A stretch of DNA of 39,785 bases, from NCBI RefSeq assembly GCF_046536515.1, contig NZ_JAWDMQ010000008.1, positions 1 through 39,785 on the forward strand. The letters are read 5' to 3'. The notes below the pieces were generated by a model. It saw only the letters and a program-made list of their open reading frames with translations. It had not been told where the DNA came from and ran no database searches. A program made the translations under genes and the position numbers. Source of the DNA: Caldisphaera sp046536515 (GTDB lineage Archaea; Thermoproteota; Thermoprotei_A; Sulfolobales; Acidilobaceae). Positions 17,165-25,107 of the stretch are shown in pieces (within the stretch, counting starts at the first letter, position 1; the number at the start of each line of letters is the position of its first letter).

Positions 17165-18622
17165 TCACCCAACGCTTCCCAATTCACTAAACTCTAAACC
17201 AATAACTCTTGTCAAGATACTAACAGTCTCCAATGGTAGGCTCTTTAAAACGTCTCTTATAAAACCGTTAACTATTAATGCTTTAGCCTCTCCTTCTCTT
17301 ATCCCTCTAGATGCCATATAAAATAACTGATCTTCTCCAAGTCTACCAACTGTTGCTTCATGAGATACTGTTGCTGTAGGCTCATCAACCTCATTCCTTG
17401 GCAAGGTGTATGCTTGGCTTTTCTCATCCAATATAAGACTATCGCATTGTACATGAGAAAAGCTTCTCTCAGCTCCTTTTAATACTTTTACTAATCCCCT
17501 ATATGTTGCTATTCCTCCGTTTGAGCTAATACTTTTTGATATAATCATGCTTTTAGTATCTGGAGCTGCATGTATTGCTTTAGATCCTACATCCTTTATA
17601 TAGGGACCATTTGAAATACCTATAGATATATTTTTTGTAGAAGATCCCCTTCCTCTCAAAACTGTGCTAGGATAAGTGTATGTCATTTTACTTCCAATAC
17701 TACCTTCAACCCACTCAACATGAGCATTTTCTTCTGCTATAGCCCTCTTATTGTTAAAATTGATTATACTCCTGCTCCAATTTTGAAGTGTTGAAAAATA
17801 AACTTGAGAATTCTTACCTGCATATATTTCTACCATTCCATCATGAAAACTATAGTTTCTCAATACTGGAGCAGCACACCCTTCAATGAAATGTATATAG
17901 CTTGTTCCAAAGGAACTATTATCATCTGCAATAAGTAACGTATGTTCAAATTGCCCCTCCATTTCCCCACCTATTATGAAAAATGCTTCAACGGGGTTCA
18001 CTATTTTTGTGTTTTTAGGTACATAAACGAATGCTCCTCCACTCCATAGTGCATAATGAAGTGCTGCAAATTTATGATCTGCTATAGGAAATTCTTTTCC
18101 AAAATATTCCTTTACTAAGTCAGGATACTTTTGTACTGCCTCATCCATAGGCATAAATATTACGTTTTTTTGTTTAAGTTCATCTTTAAGTTTGCTAATA
18201 ATATTCTCACTATCAAAAACAGCAGTTAATCCAGATAAAACTTTTGCTTCAGTTTCAGGTAAACCTATTCTTGAATACATGTCCCTCATCCAATCTGGTA
18301 GTTGATCCCAATTCTCAGCAACCTCTACTTTTGGCTTAACATATTGAGCGAATTCTTCAAGATCAATGCTTTCAACTCCAGCTATCCAATTCGGCATAGG
18401 AAGTTTTTCAAATAACTCTAATGCCCTTAACCTTAGGTTTAGCATCCACTGAGGTTCTTTTTTAGATTTTGATATTTCTTCTATTATATCTCTTGTTATC
18501 TTTCCTTTTATTTCAATATCTTTAGGATATGGAACTGACTTGCCTAATATCTCTTCTATACCTTTATTTTCTACAATTTCTTTTAATTCTTTGTCTTTAG
18601 CTATTTCAATTGGAGTACCCAT
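17165..18622 (-). CDS. sufB: Fe-S cluster assembly scaffold protein SufB
   Basis: 485 residues. Central beta-helix with FGTSYIHFIEGCAAP and the conserved end HVQCDSLILDEKSQAYTLP...ATVSHEATVGRLGEDQLFYMASRG. C393 in VQCDS matches the essential cluster-assembly cysteine of SufB. ATG start lies directly after the sufC stop with GGGGTG just upstream, inside sufC. The context sufC-sufB-sufD without SufS/SufE is the usual archaeal arrangement. Confidence 0.96.
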   Translation of the reverse strand: MGTPIEIAKDKELKEIVENKGIEEILGKSVPYPKDIEIKGKITRDIIEEISKSKKEPQWMLNLRLRALELFEKLPMPNWIAGVESIDLEEFAQYVKPKVEVAENWDQLPDWMRDMYSRIGLPETEAKVLSGLTAVFDSENIISKLKDELKQKNVIFMPMDEAVQKYPDLVKEYFGKEFPIADHKFAALHYALWSGGAFVYVPKNTKIVNPVEAFFIIGGEMEGQFEHTLLIADDNSSFGTSYIHFIEGCAAPVLRNYSFHDGMVEIYAGKNSQVYFSTLQNWSRSIINFNNKRAIAEENAHVEWVEGSIGSKMTYTYPSTVLRGRGSSTKNISIGISNGPYIKDVGSKAIHAAPDTKSMIISKSISSNGGIATYRGLVKVLKGAERSFSHVQCDSLILDEKSQAYTLPRNEVDEPTATVSHEATVGRLGEDQLFYMASRGIREGEAKALIVNGFIRDVLKSLPLETVSILTRVIGLEFSELGSVG

Positions 18623-19372
18623 TTATTGCACCCCTTCATAATCCTTATATCCATATTCTTCTACTTTCTTTATGAGCTCAACCCCACCTTCATCAACTAT
18701 TTTTCCTTTAGATATTATCATAACTTTATCAGGCGAGACGAACTTTGTTATTTCAGCATGATGTGTAATTATTAAGATACCTTTTCCAACTGATCTTAAA
18801 TTATCTATTGTTTCCCCAATCAATTTTATACCGTCAATGTCTAATCCGCTATCAGGTTCATCTAAAATTATGTATTTTGGATCCATGGTTAATATTTGCA
18901 GCATTTCAGATCTCTTTTTCTCTCCTCCACTAAAACCAACATTTACTTCTCTTTCTAAGAAAGAGGGTTGTAGTCCTAAATCTCTTGCTTTGTTTCTTGC
19001 CCAAATAATTAATTTTGGATCTATAGAGGAAATATCAAAACTTGAGCCATTCTTTTTCATTGATATAGCATTTAATAACATTGATAACCTTAAACCAGGT
19101 ATTTCTACTGGATTCTGAAAAGCTAAGCCCAACCCCAATAAAGCCCTTTGGTATGTAGGTAAATCTGTTATATCATTATTATCTAAAATTATTTTACCTT
19201 TATTTACTTGATACTTTGGATGGCCAAGCAAGGCAAAAGCCAACGTTGTTTTGCCGCTACCATTGGGTCCCATTAAAATTAAAACCTCTCCTCTTTCTAG
19301 CCTAATAGTCATATTATTTAATATTTGTTTATCACCAATTGCTACATTTAAATCTATTGTTTCTAATGACAT
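18623..19372 (-). CDS. sufC: Fe-S cluster assembly ATPase SufC
   Basis: 249-residue ABC-type ATPase that drives SufB-SufD rearrangement. Walker A GPNGSGKT (35-42), signature FSGGEKKRSEM, Walker B YIILDEPDSGLD, and the switch histidine in ITHHAEI are all present. First gene of the operon; start ATG with GGTGGG about 8 bp upstream. A palindrome at 19388-19407 and a TATA-like stretch at 19411-19424 lie immediately upstream. Confidence 0.97.
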   Translation of the reverse strand: MSLETIDLNVAIGDKQILNNMTIRLERGEVLILMGPNGSGKTTLAFALLGHPKYQVNKGKIILDNNDITDLPTYQRALLGLGLAFQNPVEIPGLRLSMLLNAISMKKNGSSFDISSIDPKLIIWARNKARDLGLQPSFLEREVNVGFSGGEKKRSEMLQILTMDPKYIILDEPDSGLDIDGIKLIGETIDNLRSVGKGILIITHHAEITKFVSPDKVMIISKGKIVDEGGVELIKKVEEYGYKDYEGVQ

Positions 19373-19387
19373 ATTTTTTACCCACCT

Positions 19388-19407
19388 ACTTTAACAGGTG
19401 TTAAAGT
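19388..19407. promoter_or_regulatory. Perfect palindrome, candidate operator of the suf operon
   Basis: ACTTTAAC-AGGT-GTTAAAGT: two perfect 8-bp arms and a 4-bp spacer, 16 bp upstream of the sufC start. It lies where transcription should begin relative to the TATA-like box beside it, the classic place for a repressor site. It also overlaps the GGTGG region only at its edge, so a terminator or RNA hairpin for the upstream HEPN gene is a second reading, although no U-tract follows on the minus strand. Confidence 0.6.
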
Positions 19408-19410
19408 TAA

Positions 19411-19424
19411 TAAATTAAAATATA
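19411..19424 (-). promoter_or_regulatory. Putative TATA element of sufCBD
   Basis: Minus strand CTATATTTTAATTT just upstream of the palindrome. About 25 bp downstream falls in the middle of the palindrome (near 19393), giving a leader of about 20 nt to sufC. Position supports it; the region is AT-rich, so the exact box is uncertain. Confidence 0.45.
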
Positions 19425-19431
19425 GAGCCTT

Positions 19432-19827
19432 CTATTTTAATTTAGTTAAATTCAATAAAAATTCATTTATTTCTTTACTACATCTAATGGCTCTTTCAGC
19501 GTCATCTTTGTTTGCATATTCAAGTATTTCTGATCCAGGAATCTCATCTGAACAATATGTATCACAATAACTAATTTCTAAATTTTTAAGACTATCTAAG
19601 TAATCTACGCAATATTTTATTTTATTTAAATTATAAAATTGATTAATTTGTTTATACAATCCTCTTAAACTACTCTCTTTTGTTTCTAACTTTAAATAAT
19701 CTGCAATCGCTTTTAAAGAGATTATTGCAGATAACCTAGACTCATAGCAAGATATACCATATTCTTTATTGATTATATGATGCTCAGCAGATTTTATCAG
19801 CCTTAAAGTTTCATTTATTTGACTCAA
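19432..19827 (-). CDS. HEPN-like small helical protein, function unknown
   Basis: 131 residues, predicted all-helical. The pattern YESRLSAIISLKAIADYL in the first half and DDAERAIRCSKEINEFLLNL at the end resembles HEPN domains. The R-x4-6-H catalytic motif of HEPN ribonucleases is not seen, so it is more likely a non-catalytic binding module. Four cysteines cluster mid-chain (YCVDY..., YCDTYCSDE). The TTG start lies inside the last codons of the upstream lyase gene (17-bp overlap), so the two are translated together. No known function links them. Confidence 0.6.
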   Translation of the reverse strand: MSQINETLRLIKSAEHHIINKEYGISCYESRLSAIISLKAIADYLKLETKESSLRGLYKQINQFYNLNKIKYCVDYLDSLKNLEISYCDTYCSDEIPGSEILEYANKDDAERAIRCSKEINEFLLNLTKLK

Positions 19828-21148
19828 TGCTTTTCCCTTTAAGTATTGGAATGCCTGGATTTACTAGTAAGTTTAAATCAGTTATAATATTTATTGTTTT
19901 TTCATCTAATCCCAAATCTTTAGCCACATTTTCTAATTTTTCTCCATTTTTAATTCTTTCATATAGGCTCTTAGCTTTCTCATATCCAATTAATGGAGAG
20001 AATATGGTAATTAATGATGGGCTACTGTAAGCAAGCGACTTCATTCTTTCCTTTAATGGTTTAATGCTTGTTAAAACAGTGTCAGCTAGTTTTATTAAAG
20101 ATTCGTTGAGTAATAAAGATTGAAGTGAAATATTATAGATTATTGATGGATTACCCATGTTTAACTCAAATTCACCCAATAGAGATATATATGAATTCGC
20201 GCTATCTAATCCCAATATTTCTGAAGATGCCTGCATAATTGCCTCGACTGTAACAGGATTTATTTTTCCAGGCATTATACTGCTACCAGCCAAACTTATT
20301 TCCATGTCAATTTCTCCTATAGCTGTATTGGGTCCTGAAAACATTAGTCTTATATCATTACTTATTTTCCACAAATCAATTGCTATTTTTTTATATATGG
20401 AACTCAATAAAATTAAATCGCTAAGTAACTTCATAGGTCTCATTAAAGACTTTGGAGATTTTAAATCTATATTAAGAAACTCTCTAAGATTTCTTATTGC
20501 CAGTTCCTTAAATCTTTCATGACTATTAATACCTGTTCCAACAGCTGTTCCTCCTAAGGGTATATCCAATATTTGGCTCATTGCATATTCTAAATCTTGT
20601 TTATCTTCAAGAAATTCCTCATAATAGGCATAAAATTCCTGACCCAATGTAACAGGCAATGCATCTCTTAAATGGGTTCTACCAGGTTTAACAAAATCTT
20701 TATATTTTTCAGATAATTCATTTAATCTTTCCGATAATTTTGTAATGCTTAATAATACATTTTTTGCTTCTAAATATGATGCTATCCTTATAGCAGTTGG
20801 TATTACATCATTACTACTTTGTGACATATTTACGTGATCATTTGGATGCACTTTCTTATTTATTAATTTTGAGGCATGCCTCGATATTATATCGTTTATG
20901 TTCATATTAATTCCTGTACCTGATCCTGTTTGGAATACATCAACTTTTATTTCATCGTTAAACTCACCATTTGCAAGCATAAGAGAAACCTTGACTATAG
21001 CATCTGCAATTTCACTATCTAAAAGTTTTAATTCTTTGTTTGCCATAGCAGCCGATGCCTTTATAAGAGATATAGCTTTTATTAGAGTAAAGGGAAATTT
21101 GAAACCTGTTTTCAAATAATATTTTTCTGCTTCTTCTTCATATGACAT
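19811..21148 (-). CDS. fumC: Class II fumarase/aspartase-family lyase, probably fumarase
   Basis: 445 residues of the fumarase-aspartase superfamily. Signature GSSIMPGKINPV (288-299) carries the catalytic Ser loop; QTGSGTGINMNIND and VHPNDHVNMSQSSNDV are the other two conserved blocks. GRTHL (156-160) has the His found in fumarases where aspartases usually have Gln, favouring fumarase, while HPNDHVNMSQS is shared with aspartases. The N-terminal arm (family sequence YYGAQTxR) is absent; the protein starts at the first core helix. GGTGAT precedes the ATG. A class I fumarase also exists at 9859-11397, so an aspartate ammonia-lyase role remains possible. Confidence 0.8.
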   Translation of the reverse strand: MSYEEEAEKYYLKTGFKFPFTLIKAISLIKASAAMANKELKLLDSEIADAIVKVSLMLANGEFNDEIKVDVFQTGSGTGINMNINDIISRHASKLINKKVHPNDHVNMSQSSNDVIPTAIRIASYLEAKNVLLSITKLSERLNELSEKYKDFVKPGRTHLRDALPVTLGQEFYAYYEEFLEDKQDLEYAMSQILDIPLGGTAVGTGINSHERFKELAIRNLREFLNIDLKSPKSLMRPMKLLSDLILLSSIYKKIAIDLWKISNDIRLMFSGPNTAIGEIDMEISLAGSSIMPGKINPVTVEAIMQASSEILGLDSANSYISLLGEFELNMGNPSIIYNISLQSLLLNESLIKLADTVLTSIKPLKERMKSLAYSSPSLITIFSPLIGYEKAKSLYERIKNGEKLENVAKDLGLDEKTINIITDLNLLVNPGIPILKGKSIESNK

Positions 21149-21346
21149 TTAAGTATCACCGTTTTATTATTTTAAGGAAAAGTTTTTATTCCATCTATAT
21201 ATGATTTTTATTTTGTAAATATTTAAGTCTAAAAGAATAATGTAAAACCTTCGTAAAATTAATATTAGATATTAACAAATCTATATTAGCTTGTTCACAA
21301 ATATATATATATATTGAATATATGGAGAATAATATTGGTGATAACT

Positions 21347-22936
21347 ATGAATAAAGGAACAAAAATAATTCTAACTGCAGAAGGGGCTACAGCTAGTGAA
21401 ACACTCGGTTCAACAGTTGCTGGGTTTATTAGCGCATTACCAGATAACTATCTACCTCCTTTTATATCAAATTTTTACTTTAAGGTAGAAAATAAGAAGG
21501 GGGTTGCAAAAAAGGCTCCTTACGGTCTTTCAAAGGTAGAAGCGGCTTTACTAGAATCCGGCATTCCAAGAGAGGATGTATTGATTGCTAGTCCATATGA
21601 ACTTGACAGATTTATAGGAGAGAACACAAGAGTATTGGGAATTTATGTTATGGATCCATTAGGTTTAAGTTTTGGAAGCGGAATAACGTATTGGATATTA
21701 AAACTTGCAAATTTACCTTATAAAGGTATCCCATATATATCAAGATCTTTTTTAAACATATTAATAAATAAGAGCTTGTTAAAGCATAGAAGGCATATAA
21801 AAATCCTAGTTGGAGGTCCTGCAACATGGCAATTAACAGATACTGGATTCAACAAAAGGCTAGGGATAGATGTTGTATACGAAGGTGAATTTGAATCAAT
21901 AGGACCTAAAATAGTAAAAGATTTGATTAACGGTTTAGAAGTTCCGAATATCGTTTATGGGGGGTCAGCACCATTAGATAAAATTCCAATAATTAGAACT
22001 CCGGCTAATGGAGGCCTTGTAGAAGTAACAAGAGGTTGTGGCAGAGGTTGTACATTTTGTACGCCAACCCTTAGTGGTATGATAAAATCGTTGCCTTTTG
22101 AAGGTCACATAGAAAAAGAAATAAGAGTCAACATAGAAAAAGGTGGGTCTAAAGATATTACTTTGCACAGTGAGGAATTTTTCAGATATGGAGCCAAAGG
22201 TATAGAACCTGATCCAGAAAAGGTTTTGAACTTAGTCAAAAAATCATATAAATTAATTAAATCGTATGGAGATGAATACACGTTATCAACTGATTTTACA
22301 ACAGCGGCAGTTGTTGTTGAATCACCTAAATTAGTCCAAGAAGTAGGTGAATACATAAATGAAGGTAATAGATGGACATATATAGAAATGGGAATAGAAA
22401 CAGGTTCCCCGAGATTATTAAAGAAATTAATGCCTGGTAAGGTTTTACCATATAAGCCCGAAATTTATCAAGAAATTGTAGAACAAGGTATAGGAATACT
22501 TAACGATAATCGTTGGATTGTTGTAGGTACTATGATATTGAATTTACCAGGAGAAAACGATAATGATATTATTAAAGATTTAGAACTTTTGGACAGGTTA
22601 AAGAAGTTAAGAGTTATTACATTCCCATTACCATTTATTCCAATGGGCGCCTTAAGGCACAGGGACTTTACTATATTAGATAAATTATTAGACGATCCCT
22701 TGAGAGGGGAATTTATTAGGCAAGCGTTGATAAAGGCTTTGTCAGAATCTAAGAGAAGCCTAAATTTGGCTGTAGATAAAATGCAAAACCCTATAATAAA
22801 AACTTTAATATTAAATATTGGTACGTATATAATTGATTTTGTTATAAATAGGTATAATAAGATTACAAAGCAACCCCATATAGAAAAAGAAGAAATTATA
22901 GAAAAAGAAGAAATATCTATAGAGAAAATATCATAA
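21347..22936 (+). CDS. Radical SAM protein with N-terminal B12-binding-like domain
   Basis: 529 residues. Radical SAM core with C231-x3-C235-x2-C238 (RGCGRGCTFC) for the [4Fe-4S]/SAdoMet cluster; downstream MGIETGSPRLLKKL and LNLPGENDNDI are typical core strands. The N-terminal 200 residues (YGLSKVEAALLESG, IKILVGGPATWQ) look like the cobalamin-binding Rossmann domain, but the DxHxxG base-off motif is not evident, so B12 binding is doubtful. Substrate unknown. The ATG at 21347 is preferred over an upstream TTG because GGTGAT is at 21338-21343. C-terminal tail has a short EKEEI repeat. Confidence 0.85.
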   Translation: MNKGTKIILTAEGATASETLGSTVAGFISALPDNYLPPFISNFYFKVENKKGVAKKAPYGLSKVEAALLESGIPREDVLIASPYELDRFIGENTRVLGIYVMDPLGLSFGSGITYWILKLANLPYKGIPYISRSFLNILINKSLLKHRRHIKILVGGPATWQLTDTGFNKRLGIDVVYEGEFESIGPKIVKDLINGLEVPNIVYGGSAPLDKIPIIRTPANGGLVEVTRGCGRGCTFCTPTLSGMIKSLPFEGHIEKEIRVNIEKGGSKDITLHSEEFFRYGAKGIEPDPEKVLNLVKKSYKLIKSYGDEYTLSTDFTTAAVVVESPKLVQEVGEYINEGNRWTYIEMGIETGSPRLLKKLMPGKVLPYKPEIYQEIVEQGIGILNDNRWIVVGTMILNLPGENDNDIIKDLELLDRLKKLRVITFPLPFIPMGALRHRDFTILDKLLDDPLRGEFIRQALIKALSESKRSLNLAVDKMQNPIIKTLILNIGTYIIDFVINRYNKITKQPHIEKEEIIEKEEISIEKIS

Positions 22937-23150
22937 TATTTTAAAATATTAAAATACAAAAATCCGGACCAGTTAAACTTAAAATAAATATAATACCGTG
23001 TAGATAATTCAGCAATAAAAATGAAATGACAAACCTAAACTTTTAATGCGAAACAATATTAAAATTTTTTAGACAGATATAACAACACCTTTTAACAAAG
23101 TATTCATCAATGAAATATAAAGTAAGCTTGCTCTAATTAATATTGCAAAC

Positions 23151-23301
23151 ATTATAAAGAGAACGACAAATTTCTTCCTTCTACGGGCGGGTAAAGTTGT
23201 TAAACAAAAATACTATTTGTAAAATAGAGTAGCACACATAAAAGAGGTGTAATCCTTTAGATCTCAGGTAACTCAACTTTCAGAGTGGGGAGGAGTTAGT
23301 A
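23151..23301 (+). mobile_element. Decayed, internally deleted copy of the ~300-bp non-coding element
   Basis: Inverted relative to copies at 6481 and 30078. The left-end part (ATAAAGAGAACGACAAA, 23154-23170) and the right-end part (AATAGAGTAGCAC...AAAAGAGGTGTAA, then CTTTCAGAGTGGGGAGGAG) both match, with about 150 bp of interior missing. The right end stops 2-3 bp before the aldolase start codon. The rest of this spacer, 22937-23150, shows no gene. Confidence 0.7.
23287..23295 (+). promoter_or_regulatory. Ribosome-binding site supplied by an element end
   Basis: GGGGAGGAG, 8 bp before the aldolase ATG at 23304, lies inside the terminal sequence of the decayed element, where intact copies read GGGGAGGAGGTCAGA. 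Confidence 0.6.
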
Positions 23302-23303
23302 TA

Positions 23304-23873
23304 ATGAACTTAAATGAATTTTATTTATCTCAAATCAGTGATGTAATGAAGCTGATGTATAATAGAAAATTAGTTCAAATCAGAGGAGGAAACGCGAGTA
23401 TCATAGATAGAATTAACAATTTAATTTATATAAGCCCTACTGGAGTTCCAAGACATAAGATAACTAATAATGATGTTTCTGTAATAGATATTAATGGAAA
23501 GGTAATTGTGGGCCTGCCTAGTAGTGAGTGGAGAATGCACTTATCAATATATAAAAATGTTGAAAATGCTAAAGGTATAGTCCATGCTCATCCGCCTTAT
23601 TTACTCGCATTAAATAGAAAAGGATTGAAACTTGATTTAAATTATTTAACTGAAACATCACTAAGAGTAAAATGCTTACAAGAAATTCCATTAATAAATC
23701 CAGGTACAGAAGAATTGGCTAACGCTGTTGGTGAAGCTGCAAAAATGGGATGTAACGCAATAATATTGGACAATCATGGGATAGTTTCTTATTCTAATGA
23801 ATCAATATATCATGCATTAGAAATTATTGAAGCTATTGAAGATCTGGCATTAATAGAATTATATGGAACTTAA
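23304..23873 (+). CDS. Class II aldolase/adducin family protein (fuculose-phosphate aldolase-like)
   Basis: 189 residues, about the length of L-fuculose-1-phosphate aldolase. Zinc ligands are visible as HAHPPY (two His) and DNHGIV (third His); the catalytic Glu position is in PSSEWRMH. RGGNASI near residue 28 is the phosphate/loop motif. Expected to cleave or form a phosphorylated sugar aldol; the exact substrate is unknown and methylthioribulose-phosphate dehydratase-like roles cannot be excluded. It is convergent with the ferritin-like gene (4-bp gap). Its ribosome-binding site comes from a mobile-element remnant. Confidence 0.87.
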   Translation: MNLNEFYLSQISDVMKLMYNRKLVQIRGGNASIIDRINNLIYISPTGVPRHKITNNDVSVIDINGKVIVGLPSSEWRMHLSIYKNVENAKGIVHAHPPYLLALNRKGLKLDLNYLTETSLRVKCLQEIPLINPGTEELANAVGEAAKMGCNAIILDNHGIVSYSNESIYHALEIIEAIEDLALIELYGT

Positions 23874-23877
23874 AAAA

Positions 23878-24378
23878 TTAGCCTCCAGGTGTTCCATGAT
23901 ACATGGCATCATTCCAAATTTGTTGCCATATATCTTCCTCAGTTAATGTAATATTCTTTATTAATAAGCTATAAATATCTGATAACATTGCATGATGTAG
24001 CTTTTCATCTCTAAGTAACATTTCTATTAAAAACTTTAATGGCTTATCATTTTTTATTGTATCATTTTTCAACAGTTCGTTTAGTTCTTCTATAGATTCT
24101 TTTTCCATTTCTATATGGTCTTTCATATCATCTAAAACTTTTTTTGATTCATTTTCTGTAATAAGTTGAGGACTTTCAATTATTAAAGCCATAGTTTCAT
24201 AAATTTTAGAGTGCTTTATAGAGTCTTGCGAAACTGCGTCCATAATTAACCTTACTATTGGATTTACCGAATTGTTACTTGTATTTTTTATTTTTTCTGA
24301 ATACTCAATTTCTCTCTTCGCCTCATTTTTAAAATAGGAAACTAGTTTTCTTCTATCTTCAAATTTGTAAGATGACAT
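23878..24378 (-). CDS. Ferritin-like/rubrerythrin-type diiron-fold protein
   Basis: 166 residues, four long helices. Possible metal ligands are E in REIEYSEK, H in QDSIKHSKIYE, E in HIEMEKESIEEL and the E-x-x-H of RDEKLHHAML. The first E-x-x-H of the family is D-S-I-K-H here, so one ligand may be altered. Likely an oxidative-stress or iron-handling protein, by family. It is divergent from hjc across about 200 bp of AT-rich DNA. No rubredoxin domain. Confidence 0.72.
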   Translation of the reverse strand: MSSYKFEDRRKLVSYFKNEAKREIEYSEKIKNTSNNSVNPIVRLIMDAVSQDSIKHSKIYETMALIIESPQLITENESKKVLDDMKDHIEMEKESIEELNELLKNDTIKNDKPLKFLIEMLLRDEKLHHAMLSDIYSLLIKNITLTEEDIWQQIWNDAMYHGTPGG

Positions 24379-24580
24379 AGCTATCCCTATTTTTTATTAG
24401 TATAGTTTAAGTTTAAAAATTGGCTATATGCTTCCATAAATACAAATTCTCTTATCAAATAGTTAATTTATATAAATTTAGAAATCAATATTTGAAATGA
24501 AAATAAATTTTAGGGTTTAAATTATTTAACTAGTGAGAAATGATAAATTTACGTCCTGAAGTGGTCCCTGGTGATAAACT

Positions 24581-25015
24581 ATGAAACCAAAAGCTAAGGC
24601 AACAAGATTAGAAAACGAGTTAGCTAATTTATTTTGGGAAAATGGTTATGCAGTTGTTAGAGGTCCATCAAGCGGAGGAGGGGTTTCAAAAAGATACCAA
24701 CCTGATTTGGTCGCTATAAAAGATGGGAAAATTTTAGTAATAGAAGTCAAAAGCAAAAGAAATGATTCACCTCTATATATAGATTCATCTCAAATCTTAA
24801 ATTTAATGGAATTCTCAAAAAGGGCCTCAGGAATACCTATAATTGCATTTAAGTCTGCTAGAAAAGAATGGAGGTTTCACTTTATAGACATTTTAGAGAG
24901 TAAAGGAAATAGCTTTAAACTAGAAAAACCTGGAGAAGGATTTAAGTTTAGGGATCTAGATGAAATATTGTTTAAAAAACATAAGAATATGGAGGAATTT
25001 TTAAAAAACAAATAA
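24581..25015 (+). CDS. hjc: Holliday junction resolvase Hjc
   Basis: 144-residue archaeal resolvase that cuts four-way junctions as a dimer. Catalytic residues align with the family: E11 or E13 near the N-terminus, D42 (QPDLVA), E55 and K57 (VIEVKSK). The basic flexible loop RGPSSGGGVSKRYQ binds DNA. ATG preceded by GGTGAT. In Sulfolobus Hjc works with the PINA ATPase, whose homologue is 5.5 kb downstream. Confidence 0.95.
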   Translation: MKPKAKATRLENELANLFWENGYAVVRGPSSGGGVSKRYQPDLVAIKDGKILVIEVKSKRNDSPLYIDSSQILNLMEFSKRASGIPIIAFKSARKEWRFHFIDILESKGNSFKLEKPGEGFKFRDLDEILFKKHKNMEEFLKNK

Positions 25016-25107
25016 AAATTTTTTAGATTTTAAATATTATACGTTCATAACATTTTATTTTAAAGATTTATGTATTTAATAAAGCAAATATAAAATGGGT
25101 CTGAATT

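Noticed and set aside
19388..19407. Palindrome as a transcription terminator of the lyase-HEPN operon.
   Set aside because: On the minus strand no T-run follows; the location over the suf start region fits an operator better, although not proven.
24536..24580. C/D-box-sRNA-like order of TGATAA, CTGA and TGATAA before hjc.
   Set aside because: No final D box follows, spacing is irregular, and the second TGATAA is explained by the GGTGAT ribosome-binding site of hjc.
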